A DNA stretch of 64,000 nt from Choricystis sp. odSpoLacu1 (GCA_958009055.1 OY253659.1:62001-126000); one strand, 5' to 3'; shown: positions 1-11,715, counted from the first letter of the stretch. Made by a program: numbers and translations. Notes: a model not told the origin generated them from the letters alone.

Positions 1-480
1 ACTCCCAAATCCAAACAGCGCATCTCATGGAAGTCTCTAAAAAACAAAAAAGGCAACCGTGTCAATATCAAAAAGGGCAGGAACCGTTTATCAAAATCTG
101 TCCGACGCACCATTACCAACAACACGTACTTACGACGACTTTATCTTTCACCTAGTCAGGCCTTGAGCTTGTTTCCGGGCCTCTCGGCGGGTTTTGCACC
201 AATGACTCAATCGCGCCAAGTACGCTCTGAAATAAAACACGAGGAAACGGCACATCAAGTAATAAACTTGATAAGCAGTGATGGCCGACACTGGTCCTCA
301 GTTTTGGAGTGCGCTGTGTCTCTAAACGGCCAGCTGCATTGTCGTCTTGTCAAGGGATGGTCCCAGTTTTGCCGAGACAATGGCGTTGCTGTGTATGATA
401 GTGTCGTGTTTGAGCCGGCGACAAGTAAAACGAACGAGATAGTTGCGCGCATTGAGCGCAAAGGTAAGACTAAATCATAG
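1..480 (+). CDS. B3-domain-like DNA-binding protein, 5' partial
   Basis: The frame is open from the first base to a TAG at 478-480, so the start lies outside the window and about 159 C-terminal residues are visible. A Lys/Arg-rich stretch (bases 10-110) precedes a region that reads like a plant B3 domain: TYLRRLYL and FPGLSAG early, then RLVKGWSQFCRDN and DSVVFEP near the end, matching the GW...F and GD.v.F strands of B3 domains. B3 proteins are sequence-specific transcription factors of the green lineage. The same order of motifs (RR.IT..TYLRRL, then GW, then D.VV) recurs in the minus-strand gene at 2066-2691, so the two are diverged paralogues. Base composition is lower in GC than from 3.6 kb onward. 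Assignment is by motif only. Confidence 0.6.
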   Translation, partial: TPKSKQRISWKSLKNKKGNRVNIKKGRNRLSKSVRRTITNNTYLRRLYLSPSQALSLFPGLSAGFAPMTQSRQVRSEIKHEETAHQVINLISSDGRHWSSVLECAVSLNGQLHCRLVKGWSQFCRDNGVAVYDSVVFEPATSKTNEIVARIERKGKTKS

Positions 481-526
481 CTCTTTGTAACATTGAGAAG
501 ACGATGGGCATGCGGCGGACTAAATT

Positions 527-1909
527 TCATTGATCCCCACCACACCCCTCCCAAAACTCACGACTGGTCAGCAGCCTGTCTTCATTGTGCCCGCTCTGCA
601 CAAAGGCACGAGCAGGCGCACCATAAGCCCCAGCAACGCCTTGCAAGCGTTCAGCTCTGTCCCCCAACCACTGCCGATACCGAGCCGTTAGCTGTGCGTT
701 ACCAAGCGTGCGGTTGACGGGGGACCGGCAGCACCTCTCCTCTGTAAAATCAACGGGCGCGTGCCCCGACACCCATGTGTGGCGTGCATACGCACGCAGA
801 TTCATATCGTGCTCGTCCTCACCGGTGCCGAAGAACCGGGTTTCGTCAAGGAAGCCAATGTGTTGTGCGTACGCGGTGCGCAGCGCGAGTGGGCCCCTGT
901 TGCCCGTGTCGCGCACGTAAAAAAGACACCGGCGGCCGGCATCCACTGGTTGCGGTGTCAGCGATGACGGGCACTTGGCCCCAGTCAGCGGTCCTCCCTG
1001 CTGCGAGTAGTCAAACGCGTGGGCACACCGCGCGCTGACTGAAAACACGTCAGGCCACGTCGCCAGCGGCGTGGCCAGGGCCACGTTCCAGCCTGGCTGC
1101 GTCATTATCTGGTCACCTTGTACCAGAATGGTGTAGGGCGAGCGGGCGGTGAGCAGGAGCGCGTTGTTGGCAGCGGTTTCTAAAAGTTCAGCACCGGTGA
1201 CGTCGATCAACACCGATCGTGTCATCCGCCCTTTGTCAGGCAGCCAGCACTCGCGCCCCACGTTGCCTTGGTGCGACGTCAGATTGACGCCTGTCTGCCA
1301 CACGGCAGCCGGGTCGACGGCGGTGTGCGGACAGGGCGGCCAACTTGCACTGCGCTCCAGCGTGTCGCGCACCACGTCCAGACTGCCGTCTGTGCACGCG
1401 TCACACAGCAGGATCAGTTCGTAGTCGCCACGCGTCATTTTGAGCAGCTGAGTGGTGACTATGCGCAACCGAGCAGCCGCGTTGAACGCGCTTACCAGGA
1501 TGCTATAAGTGGGGGGGGTGCGCGGCTCGTGCAGGCGTTCGTACGCGAGGCAGGGGCCTCCGAACTCAGCAGGACGAGCTTCTGGAGTGTTGACCAGCAG
1601 TTCACGCGGTTTCATGAATTTACATGCCTGACGTGATGGCACGTCTGCTCCCGGACAGCACGTGCCGTGTGCATGAGGATGGCGATTGTGCAGTGTAGCG
1701 TGAGGAGTCGTGCCATCACCAGACAAATCATGGTGCGGACTGGCATCTCTGGCCTTGTTGGCAACGGCGTCTGCACAGCCTTGCTGGAGGGTGGCGACGG
1801 CCGCTATGGCGACAAGTCGCCACGCAAATGAGCCCATGAGAAAGCAAGTCGTTAGAATGGAGCGTGTGACAACATTTTGTGAGTGGGTGTGGCGCCTTTT
1901 AGAATACAA
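527..1909 (-). CDS. GT2-family glycosyltransferase, type II membrane topology
   Basis: This is a single 460-residue frame. A short basic N-terminus is followed by a hydrophobic segment (about residues 18-42), which suggests a signal anchor, and then a Ser/His/Pro-rich stem. The GT2 fold begins near residue 133 with YSILVSAFNAAARL (first beta strand of the nucleotide-sugar fold), then ELILLCDACTDGS (equivalent to the usual DDGSTD motif), VQGDQ (DxD-like metal site) and GEDEHDMNLRA (catalytic ED region). Several Cys in the C-terminal part fit a Golgi-lumenal enzyme. Sugar donor and acceptor cannot be read from the sequence. It sits tail-to-tail with the partial B3 gene and downstream of the second B3 gene on the same strand. 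Confidence 0.75.
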   Translation of the reverse strand: MYSKRRHTHSQNVVTRSILTTCFLMGSFAWRLVAIAAVATLQQGCADAVANKARDASPHHDLSGDGTTPHATLHNRHPHAHGTCCPGADVPSRQACKFMKPRELLVNTPEARPAEFGGPCLAYERLHEPRTPPTYSILVSAFNAAARLRIVTTQLLKMTRGDYELILLCDACTDGSLDVVRDTLERSASWPPCPHTAVDPAAVWQTGVNLTSHQGNVGRECWLPDKGRMTRSVLIDVTGAELLETAANNALLLTARSPYTILVQGDQIMTQPGWNVALATPLATWPDVFSVSARCAHAFDYSQQGGPLTGAKCPSSLTPQPVDAGRRCLFYVRDTGNRGPLALRTAYAQHIGFLDETRFFGTGEDEHDMNLRAYARHTWVSGHAPVDFTEERCCRSPVNRTLGNAQLTARYRQWLGDRAERLQGVAGAYGAPARAFVQSGHNEDRLLTSREFWEGCGGDQ

Positions 1910-2065
1910 AGCCAGAGGGGTGTGATGCAGACAGTGAATCGCGAGGGAAGAGAGCCTCTCTAAATTTTAAAAATAAATTTAAAACCATGGGCATGGTTGG
2001 CCACCGCCAACCCCCTGCACCTTCCAACATTTTTGTTTTTCATGTCTACATCTTTGTCACTTCTC

Positions 2066-2691
2066 TCAAGCCACACCGCGCTCCACAGCTACACGCAGGA
2101 CGCAGTCATTGCGGTCACCATGCTGCGCCAGCACGACCGTGTCCCCCAGTTTGGCATTCAGTCGCCGCATCAACGTGCCCCACCCAGCCGACAGGCGAGC
2201 GTGGCGCTGGCCTGACGACACCAGGCACTCGTACGTCACAGTGTGCGGACAGTTGTAGCTGTCGTAAATGGTCAGCTCCCGTTTGAAAAAGCTGCGGTTT
2301 GATTGGGCGCGCATAGTGTCCTGTGGCAAATAGACCGACATGTTGGGCAGCAGAGTGTCGGCCTGTGGAGGGGAGAGGGCGGTGGTTGGTGATGAGCCGG
2401 TTGGCAGGATGACTTTTTTCCACACGCACAACTCAAACCACAAAACAACCGCACCATCTGCGCCGTCACATGCAGTCGCCTCAAATATGTGAGGCATGTG
2501 ATTTCGCGGCGTATCAAGTGCTTAGGGGGGTCGGACGGCGACAAATTCATCGCAGCAGCTTGCGACATGGCCACCAGCGTGTGCACTGCCGCCTCTTCGG
2601 CGCAGGATTTGTGCAGTGCATCCCTAAAATGAGGCAACAGGGCCACCGCCAAGGAGGCAGCCAGCGTGGTGTCTGATTCGACCACAGACAT
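2066..2691 (-). CDS. B3-domain-like DNA-binding protein
   Basis: Two exons, 2691-2455 and 2362-2066, give 177 residues. The 92-bp intron starts GTGCGG after HVTAQM and ends CCTCCACAG, in phase 0. The joined product carries RREITCLTYLRRLHV, then MSVYLP, then LSAGWGTLMRRLN and LGDTVVLAQHGD near the C-terminus, which is the B3 pattern (GW..F and GD.v.F strands). It resembles the partial protein at 1-480 motif by motif, although the sequences have diverged strongly. The N-terminal 60 residues are not recognised. A role as a transcription factor is inferred from the domain only. Confidence 0.6.
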
Positions 2692-3637
2692 GATGGTTTT
2701 GGGGAGACTGGCTGGTGAATTGTGTTTTCTTTTAAGTATTTGGATGAAGAGGATTTTTTTCCTCCTTTTTTGCCGTTTGACCGCTTCCGACCCGTCACCT
2801 GCACTCCGTCTCCGTCACTGTCAACGCCCTAGTTGCGCTTCATCGCTAAATGTTTCTGCCGTGCTGTACTAACCGCGCAGCGGCAACACGGCCACCGGTT
2901 AAAAACTGAGCGATGAGTGGGCACATTTTGCTTGGAGCTGGTGAGTGCGGTGCGCGTGGGCTCGATGATTGGTGAGATTTTAAATTGTGACGTTTTGAGG
3001 GAAGGTGTGCACTTGAGAATTCACCGTTTATACATATGTAATGTTTCAGTTGGCCGGTTTCAGAGTCGCGGTCCAAGCTGACGAACAGTGGCTTTTATGT
3101 ACTGCATGCAGCAAAACAAATCGACTGGAGAAAAAAGGAACAAATTGTCGATCGTGTTTGTCTCAAATCAAAAGCTTGTGCAAGCGGGACCGGTTGGGGG
3201 AGGGAAGAGGGGGGGTCGGGGGGGGGGGGGTCTGATGTATCGAAATCGTCAAAAAGAACCATGGGGATGCAGGGTGTTGCTTGCGTCGAGCCCGCGGTTT
3301 TCTATTAGTGACGAAAACACCTTTTCGTTTTTTGACCGCTTTTTCGTCAGGTGGTCGTGACAAAGCAAAGCCAGGTGAACCGTCAAAACAGACGAGACTC
3401 TGTTAGACCGGTTTGGGCATCGCGTGGACACATGAATACAACTGGAACGGCAGGCTGAGGACACGAATAAGGGGAGCCGTCAGTGAGTGCAGCGGCGTGT
3501 CATGTGTGTGTGGCCGGCGGGCACACGGCCCGTGAGCCGCGTCAACCCGCGCCGCCCCTCCCAAAAACGCCGTCCACCCAGCACATCAAGCCAACCCACC
3601 CGCCCGCACAGCTTACCATGATCACACCCAGCCCTCA
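2692..3637. other. Intergenic region, no gene recognised
   Basis: No frame here looks coding and no RNA gene was recognised. It contains a G-rich block around 3194-3231 (short runs closed by a G13-class run) and AT-rich stretches near 2720-2760 and 3100-3180. It separates the less GC-rich B3/GT2 block from the GC-rich remainder. Confidence 0.5.
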
Positions 3638-5678
3638 TCATCGAGCATCCAGCAACGCCGTGACGTCTCGACCCGCCACCCGTGCAGCCATGTAGTTGCG
3701 CAGTTCGGGCAGGTTGTCGAATGTGCGGCCATCGACCGTCACGATGTCCCAGCCGGGGTGGCCGGGTTCAAGCCATGCCGCTTTGGCTTGCTTGAGGAGT
3801 TGAGGCAGGTCGACCGTGGCGTCCTCCAGGTCGACCAGTCTGCGCAAGGCGCCGCACTTGGTTTCGGCGACCATCACAGCGACGGCGGTGGTGACTTCGA
3901 CTATGCCGTCGGTGCAGGGACAGATGACGGCGACGGGCGCAGGCGAGGTGATGCAGAATGCGCGCAGCCTGTGGTGGGAAAGGGGTGGGGAGGGGGGCCG
4001 GCAGGTTGGCAGGCAGAGCAGCAGAATGGCCGCCGTCGCGCCACAACCCCACGACACATCTCCCCCTGTTCTCACCGACTGTCCGGCTCCACCGCGGCCA
4101 CCACCGCCTGCTTGGCTTTGCCCCACACCGACCGCGCCAGGGACAGCGCGTTGCGCACCGCGGTGTCCAGCGGCTTGTCGTGCGCGCAGCGCTCGACCAG
4201 GCGCTTCATGTCGCCCACGGTGCGGATGCAGTGCAGGTCGGGAGGCAGAGCAATGTTGGGCACTGAGTGAGCCAGGCGGACCAGGCGGTTGGAGGCGACG
4301 ATGCCGATGCCTGTGTGGTGGGGGGGGTGCAGAGGTGAGTTTAAAATACCGGCGCACGACACCACCCCAACCAAACCGCTCTCCTTCCTCTCCCCCCCCC
4401 ACACACACACCTCCCTCTCTTCCCTTCTCACCTGGCAACACTGTCACCAAGTCCACCGTGCGCGCAAACTCGGTTTTGACCAGGCGCCTGGGCTGCATGT
4501 GGACGACGATAGGCTTGGAGACTGCAGGCGTCACGCGGGGGACCATCGCACCCGTCTCGGTGTCCACCAGGGCAGCCATCAACCGCACGCGGCCGCCACC
4601 GATGGGGCGCACATTCCACTCGCTCCCACGTTGTCGTTTGCCTCTGAACTCGGTGGACGCAGACACGGGGCAGACCGTGGTGTCCGCAGCCACCGCGAAC
4701 GAGGGGCCAGCACCAGCAGCAGCTGTCGACGATTGAGCAGGCGCCGCCGCCTGACGACGCCCGCGTTCGGACAGCACGTGGTACATGGTCGTGCTGCACC
4801 GCACCGTCGGCTCCACCGTCATGAATGCGGGCACCACGTCGCCAGGGGGGGGCACCCAGCTTTTGTGGTCGACAGCAGCTTCGTACGCGGCCGCATCGAC
4901 CAGAAAAAAGTGGACGCACGTGCCTGGCGGCGCGTCCACGACCTCTGACTGCCGGTCCGACAGCACGACGTCGATGCTCATGGTCGCGCCACACGGTGCC
5001 AGCACGCCTCCATCCAGCGCGGGCGTCGTCACCATGGTCAGGTCGCACCGCTTACGCGCCGCGCGCGCGCACATGCGACAGTCGCGCACGCGGCACGCCA
5101 GGTTGGAGCAGTTGTGGGCCAGCGTGAGGTCGTAGGTGGAGGGAGCGAATAAAGCAGCGATGAGTTGTGCCGATGGGACGGTGGGTGCGTCGCGCGGCAG
5201 AGCGGTCGCACGCAGCGTGGTGAAGGCCGGGACGGCGGGCGCCGAGTTGCGGCCGTGGCCCGGGACGCACTGGGTGCGCTGGTTGGAGGGGGCGCGGGCG
5301 ACGGCGACAGGGTTAGGGGCGTCTTCGGGGACGCGCTGGGTGCGCTGTGGGTGGCGAGGAGGGGCCTGAGTTTTTGGAGACGGCGCAAGCGAAAAAAAAC
5401 GCGCGACGCATCGAGGGCCGTGCGCCCCCAACGGGGCCAGATCGCAGGCCGGCTGTCAAGCCAGGCCACGTTGTGCATGCAGAGGGGGTGCGCGGTCGAA
5501 AACCGGCGCCAACCGTCACGCACGCGCTGGGGAGAGCGTTTTGGCCAAGCCAAAAATCGACGCGCGAAAATTTCGCTCCCCTCTCCCTGCCACTCCAGCT
5601 CACCTGGGGGCTGTCGCCCATTGCTGCGTGTGAGCGCGCGACGCGCGGACGTGGAACGCGGTGCACGGACGCGTGCAC
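3638..5678 (-). CDS. Unknown protein with an N-terminal Cys cluster
   Basis: Not recognised. Proposed exons are 5678-5604, 5344-4432, 4310-4076 and 3968-3638 (about 517 residues). Introns start GTGAG and end CAG, and all phases agree (for example VTVLPG joins IGIVASN). The start is uncertain because a second in-frame ATG lies at 5621. After a Pro/Arg-rich leader comes NCSNLACRVRDC followed by RMCARAARKRC, a C-x4-C-x4-C-x2-C-x7-C cluster that could bind zinc, then a mixed alpha/beta-looking region of about 350 residues with short motifs such as GTCVHFFLVD and PIVVHMQPRR. No homologue family comes to mind; a regulator with a small zinc-binding module is possible but unproven. Confidence 0.55.
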
Positions 5679-6346
5679 GGGTGGCGAGGCTGTGTGAAAG
5701 GGGCCAAAGAGAGTGGAGGAGAACCAACCAGCGCACGCGCGCAGCGTGCCTTCGCGACTTCAAAGCCAGAGCGTGCGGCCGTACGCGCGCTCGGCAAAAA
5801 GTCGGCCCTGGCGCCGACTTTTTTGCCAAGCGGCAAAAATGGCCACCGCGCCCACCCTGTCGGTCGACGTGCCGATGTGGTGAGCCAGCGCTTGTTCCCA
5901 ATCATCAAGAGCTCTGGTGGGAGAGAAGAAAGTTGATGGGCGCGCGGCCTCTCGGCTGCTTCTTGAGAGCTTTTGTTGCCTTGACGGACGCGCGTCCGTG
6001 AAGAAACAAAACAACACGCTACACTCGCGCAGCCACTCTCGCTTCCCACTTGCGTGTCTCGGCCTGGCCTCCAGTTTTTGGGAGCAACACAAGGTCCAGG
6101 CCCAAGGGCCTGACCCAGGGGGGCACTGTTCGCGGGAACCACTTTTTTCCTTGGTTGGCACGCAGGCGCGACGGGTCTCGCGCGTCACGCCCGCGCGTGC
6201 CGTTGGTTTTTCATCTCTATCCTGCTTCTCCACACGCCTCCCTCCCTCTTTCGTTGGCCAAGTGCAAGCCCACCCTCAGAATTTGATAGCACACCAGTAA
6301 AAACACACTCTCCCTCTCACGCTTCTCGTCACAAACGAAAACAACA
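5679..6346. other. Intergenic region between the Cys-cluster gene and CYP97A
   Basis: No supported gene. Several open frames on both strands are Arg/Ala/Pro-rich shadows without conserved motifs. The stretch is mixed in composition, with AT-rich words (6001-6020, 6300-6345) typical of promoter or 3' flanks here. Confidence 0.45.
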
Positions 6347-8796
6347 TCACGCCCCCACCACCGCCGCCGCCGCCACCTCCCCCCTCACCCCGTCCTCACC
6401 ACCATCCTGCTTCTGTCTGCGCGTCACCCGCATGACCAGCCCTTCGCTGGTGTGAATGGTGGCCCCCGTCGTCATGCCCACCGGGGGCGCGGCCTCGTGA
6501 AAACCAAACTCGAAGCGGCGCGACAGCACCGCCAGCGCGGCCACCGCTTCGTACAGCGCAAACACGTCCCCCACACACTTGCGCTTGCCTCCGCCAAACG
6601 GCAGGTAGCGGTAGCCCACATTGCTTTCGTTGGGCAACGGCCCATCCAGCGGGCCAAACCGGTACGGATCAAACTCGTCGGGGCGGTCCCAGCACGCGGG
6701 CGAGCGGTGCAGGTTCCACACACTGATGAACAGGTCGGCCCCCGCCTCCACTGAGTAGCCATCCAGCTGGGTGTCCACCGCCGCCCTGCGAATGAGGACG
6801 GGGGGTTGGGGGTAGAGGCGCATGGCTTCATTGATGACGCGCGTGGTGAGGCGCAGGCGCGGCATGTCGTCGATCGTGGGCGCGCGGTCGCCCAGCACGG
6901 CGTCCACTTCAGCCGCCACGTCGGCCGCGATGTCGGGGTGGTTGGCCAGGCAGTAGAACGTCCACGTCAGCACGGCGGCCGTGGTTTCGTGGCCCGCAAT
7001 GAGCAGCGTCATCAGGTCGTCGCGCAGTTGTTTGGACGCAAACGAGTCGCCACTGGCCAGCAGAAAGTGCAGGATGGACGGGTCTTTGGCGGACAGAAAC
7101 TCTTCCTCGAATTGTTCATCGTTGGTGTCGACCTGGTGGGTTGGTGGGAGTGGTGGGGGGGGTGGGGGGGGGTGGGGTGTGTGGTTGAAACAAACAATCG
7201 GGCGAGCCTCTCGCGCGCCCCACACCTCCCCCTCCACCCACCCACCAACGCACCAACCGTTGACACTTTTCAATCAGCCCATCCAGCGTGGAGTTGACCA
7301 CCTTCAGCGCCCGCCCGCACGCCCTCTGCCGCGGCACCAGCCAGCGCAGGGGGGCGATGTTCCAGTACGGCACAAACGCGGTCGACCGGTACTCAGCCTC
7401 CCGCAGCGCGGTGTACACCGCCTGAATGAAGGGGTCGTCCGTGGTCAGCGAGTCAAAATCGTAGTTGAAGACGGCTTTGCCGATGATGTCCAGGGTGAGG
7501 CGGGAGAAGAAGTTTTCCATTTCGACGGGTTGGTTCTGGGGAGATGGGGGGGGGGGGGGGGGGGGACGGCGGGGGGGGGGGGGGGGGGGATGGGCGTGAC
7601 GTGCTGTTCGAGTTGTCGGCCCCCCTCCTCGTCTGCGTGGACGCCGCCGAGCCCACACAGCGAGGCGGCCAGGGCAGCCGGCAGCCAGTGCGCGAGGCGC
7701 ACGAGCCAAAAACCACGCGCTCCACCCACCCCACGCGCACGCTCGCACGCTGCCTCACCTGGTCCACCCTGGCCTCCAGCGTCCTGGCCCCATGCAGCGC
7801 GCACTCCCCAAACATGCCCAGCATGGACGCAATGTACTTGCGGTGCAGGGCGGGCACAATGGCGCGCCTCCGCTCGCGCCACACGTCGCCGTCTGCAGGG
7901 ATGAGGCCGGTGCCCATGACAAAGTCCAGTATCTCGGACAGCAGCCCCTTGGTGTAGGACGCCGCATCCGTCAGCAGCACCTGCTTGGCCAGGGCGGGGT
8001 CGGAGACGACGACAAAGGATTTGGGGCCAAAGGCCAGGCGGAAGATGGGGCCGTAGGTCAGGAAGAGGCGGTAGAGGGGGACGAACACGGGCTGCCCCAC
8101 GATCTCGCGTATGTCGCCCGTGGCGGTGGGCATGCGGGAGGCGGCGGTGGCGCGCCAGCGGAGGCCGAGCTGGGCCAGCCAGAGGGCAAAGGCGCGGCCT
8201 GTGGGGGGACGGGAGGGGAGGCAGGAAGGGGTGGTTGTGGGTCGCGCCCGCGTGGACGAGGCGACGACGACAGGCGCGAGAGGGTGCGTGGTCCCCCTCC
8301 CGGCCGCCGTCCCCACCGCTCCCCACCTCGTCGCCCCCCCCCCCCTTTTGCTCTCGTTGGAGACAATGTGCTCGACACGCACACAAAGCCCACCCCACAC
8401 ACCCCTGCACCCCCTCTTCCCCCCCTGCACCGATTCACCTGGCCCGCCGCGGTCTTTGGCCAGCAGCTTGCGCACCGGCCGCGTGGCCCGCTCCTTGGTG
8501 GAGCCCGCGTCCGTGAACTCCCCCGACGAAATGCGGTCGTCCAGGGACGAGTCGACCGCCAGCGCGCCCACCAGGTGCGGCCGCCGCGGCGCGGCATCGG
8601 CGGCCGGCGTGTGCGTGCCCGCGTGCGTGTCGACAGCCGCAGGCTCGCTGCCAGACGGCGAGGGCGGCCCTGGTGTCGCGCGTGGTGGTGCCAGCGTGGG
8701 CGGGCGGCGCGGTGCGCGGCAGCGCCGGCTGGCCGACGGCGACGGCAGCACGCGTGGCGACACGCGCGGCGACGCGGCGGCCACGGTGTGGCGCAT
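6347..8796 (-). CDS. CYP97A: Cytochrome P450, CYP97A-type carotenoid beta-ring hydroxylase
   Basis: Four exons (8796-8439, 8198-7759, 7535-7254, 7132-6347) join without frame conflict into about 621 residues. The N-terminus is Ser/Pro/Arg-rich, like a plastid transit peptide. CYP97 landmarks: PLYRLFLTYGPIFRLAFGP, the oxygen-binding I-helix AGHETT (residues 406-411), the ExxR motif EAMR (462-465), PPVLIRRA, and the haem loop FGGGKRKCVGD with Cys546. CYP97A enzymes hydroxylate beta-rings of carotenes in the plastid on the way to lutein and zeaxanthin. The A subfamily is preferred over B or C from the FLTYG and SFVVVSDPA region; this is memory-based. Intron 2 carries two long G tracts (plus strand, 7546-7589), and intron 3 is G-rich at its 5' end and C-rich at its 3' end. 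Confidence 0.9.
7546..7589 (+). repeat. Paired G20 and G19 homopolymers in a CYP97A intron
   Basis: G20 at 7546-7565 and G19 at 7571-7589 are separated by ACGGC. On the coding strand they form the C-rich tract before the acceptor at 7536. True lengths may be misjudged in the assembly. The G-rich strand could form quadruplex structures. Confidence 0.9.
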
Positions 8797-9059
8797 TGGA
8801 AGGAGGAGGGTGTGTGAAAGAACCAACAGTGCGTGTGGGCACGTGTGGGGGGGGGGGAAGAGGCTGGCACACAGGGGCAAACGCAGGCGCCAAACACAAG
8901 AGGGCGACGACGAGAGTTGTTCGTTTTGGTGGTTCACGACGGTTTCGCCACCTTGGGCGAGAGGCCAGCCTGCCTCCTCGTTTTGGGCGGCCAGGGGGTC
9001 ATCATCACACGCAGAGAAAAAAAAGCACATCCGAAACAACCAACAAAACTAGGAAAACA

Positions 9060-11520
9060 TCAAGCCTTGCCCCGCCGGCGCTGCTTGCGCCTGGCGTCGG
9101 CGTCATCGCCACCTTCCTCCTCCTCCTCCTGCTGCTGCTGCTCACCACCACCGCCGCGCACACTGGCCAGCACCGCCTCCCACGACAGGCCGGCCTCGCC
9201 GTAGCCATCGCTCTCATCGCCAGAGTCCGAGGCGGCGGCGGCGGCGGCGGCAGCGTCGTCATCTCCCCCCTCACTGCCCTCCTCCTCCGTCTCCGCCTTG
9301 GCCGGCAGCCGCGCACTCGTCGCCTGCTTGCGCGCCGCCGCCACCACGCCCCGCGTCAGCGCGTCCGCTGCCGCGGCGGCAGCGGACGCGGACGCGCCCG
9401 CCTCGCCCGCCGCGTCGTCGGCGGTGACGGCACGGGCAGGCACGGTGCCCGCCTCACCACCACCCTCTCCCTCCTCCCCCTCCTTACGCGGCGGCTCCTC
9501 CCAGTATGGCAGCTTGCCCCGCTGCCAGTCGTGCAGCACCATTTTGGCCGCGGTGTCGAGGTCGGGCTCGCCCCCGCGGCTGAGCTTGCCGCACTTGCGC
9601 GCGAGCGCGTCGAGAAAATCAGTGGCATCGTCCCACCGCGGCACACCGTACGCGCGCACGATGGCGCCCGGCTGCACACGCTTCAGGATGTCGCCAATGT
9701 GGTCGGGGGCGTCGGTCAGGGACTCGATGCGGACAACTCCCTTGAGCACGGCGCCCGTGTCGGTGTCGGCAGAGCCCGCGTGCACGACGCCGGGGCAGTC
9801 GATCAGGAACACGCGCCGCGTCAGGGTGACGTACTGCCAGACGCGCGTCTGGCCGGGCAGAGGGGCCACGTTGCACACTTTCTTGGTGCGCAGCGCGTTG
9901 ATGACGGACGATTTGCCGACGTTTGGGTACCCCACAAACCCCACGCTCACGTGCTTCTTGTCACTCCTCAAGCGGGCCAGCTGGCGCAGCAGGCCCAGCA
10001 GGGCGCCCTTGCCAAAGGGCTGGGTGACGGACGCGTGGAAGGCGAGGGTGGGGTATTCAGCGGACAGCGTGGCGAGCCAGCCGCGCGTGACGCGGGCGGG
10101 GACCTAGTGTGTGTTGAGTGTGTGGGGGAGGGGGAGGGGGATCCGTTGGCGTGTGTTTGGGGTGTGTGGTGTGTGCAGGGTGTGTGCAGGGTGTGTGCAG
10201 GGAGGGGGCGCGGGGACGGGGAAGGAACGACGGAGGGAAAAAACTGCGACCGCCCCAAAACACACTCAACCCCCCATCCCACCACTCGCCACCACCACCC
10301 CAAACCAACGCCACCGGCCTCAGTCTAACGAGATTCAACTGGATCGTCTTCGCTGCAAGCGTCAGCTTGCTCGGATGGTACGGACAATTGTGCGGATCGT
10401 CACCGGCCGGTGGATAGATAGTTGGAGGTTTTGGGAGCAGACGCAGGTATGCAGGCAGCCAACTTGCTCACGTGTTTCTTGTTCTCTCTACCCATCACTC
10501 GTCCTCCACACCCTACCCTCCACCCCAAAAAAACAAAAACTCACCAAGTCACACTTGTTCAGCAACAGAATGACGTGCTTGTGCCGCGCATTGGCCCGCA
10601 GGTGGCTCTCCAGGAAGCCGCACCGCGTGCCGAGCGGGTCGCGCGCGTCCAGCACTTGGACAACCACATCTGACGAGTCCAACACTTTGTAGAGTTCGGC
10701 CCAGATGCGTTTGGACTGGCCCTTGTCGTAATGCGCGTCCCGGGCGGCGTCACGGAAGCCGTCCCCTGGGGCGGCTTCGACCGCCCCTGCGTCGGCGCCG
10801 CCCGTGCGCTCGTCGTACGCGCCGCCCGCCGCCCCTGCGGCCGCCACCAGGTCGCCATAGCCGTCCACAGCCACACCCAGCCGCGGCTTCTTGCGCGTGG
10901 CTTTGGCGCCAAACGTGTCCTTGAAGGGGGCGGCAGCCAGCAGGGTGGCGCGCGTGCCGTCGCGCGCGCGCGGTTCAGACAGCAACGCCATCGGCAGCTT
11001 CTTCTGGCGCAACAACACAGCATACGAGTCGTGCACTTTGGACGCCATGTCTTCACGAAACTGCTCCAGTTGGCGCACGCCCACGACGCGCGTGTTGCCA
11101 AACCAGCGCCTGTCGGGCTGGATGCGGGTCGACGGCAGCTCCTTGGACTGCAGGTCTTCATGCACGACGCGCCCCTTGGCGTCGCGCTTGACGCGCGTCT
11201 TGTACATTTTGAGGCGGCGGACCTAGGGGGTTTGGGGAGGGAGGGAAGGGAGGGATGAGGGCGGGAGCGTCGTTTTGAATTGGGCCGCCGGCGCCTAGCC
11301 ACCGCTGTGCTGCCGTCGCGCTCTCTCGCGCCCCGCCTCCCCCCTTTTGTTCCGTGCAAGCACTCAGACAAGCCATTCATCACCCCTCCCTCCCCCGCCC
11401 ACCCTGACAACCACTCACCGTGGCCGCGTCCCGCCCCTTGCCCCCTTTCGACAGGCGCGCCGCGTCAAGCGAGTGCTTGGGCTTGCGCCCGTCGGTGACG
11501 GGTGTCCGCTTTTTGGTCAT
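9060..11520 (-). CDS. NOG2: Nucleolar GTP-binding protein 2 (NOG2/Ngp1), 60S assembly GTPase
   Basis: Exons 11520-11419, 11222-10545 and 10103-9060 give 607 residues. The order of G motifs is circularly permuted, as in the YlqF/YawG GTPases: G4 NKCDL ends exon 2 (about residue 256-260), then G1 GYPNVGKSS (318-326) and G3 DCPGV (362-366). The NOG2-specific N-terminus ([37 protein letters not shown]) is present. The C-terminus is acidic and low-complexity and ends [10 protein letters not shown], a likely nucleolar signal. NOG2 acts in the nucleus on pre-60S particles before export. Its start lies 195 bp from the divergently transcribed TOC159-type gene. The first intron has a G-rich 5' half that is complementary to its C-rich 3' half. 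Confidence 0.93.
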
Positions 11521-11715
11521 GGTGAGTGTGTGTGTGTGTGTGCAGGGGAGGGAGAGGTGCGCGCGTGTGGCGCGATGGGGCGGACGCGCGACGCCCGAAA
11601 AAGAGTGAGAGGAGCCGACGGAAAACGACACCGACACTCTCTCGCCGTTTCGTTGCTTCGGCGCCGCGCTTCCCTTTTTCGCCTCCCTCCCTTTCCTCCC
11701 CACACCCAACCAACC

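Noticed and set aside
5165..6001. Plus-strand frame of 278 codons over the gap before CYP97A
   Set aside because: No motif, strongly Arg-rich, antisense to the 5' exons and first intron of the Cys-cluster gene.
8673..10328. Plus-strand frame of 551 codons
   Set aside because: Antisense to CYP97A exon 1 and NOG2 exon 3; Arg/Gly-rich shadow of GC-rich coding DNA.
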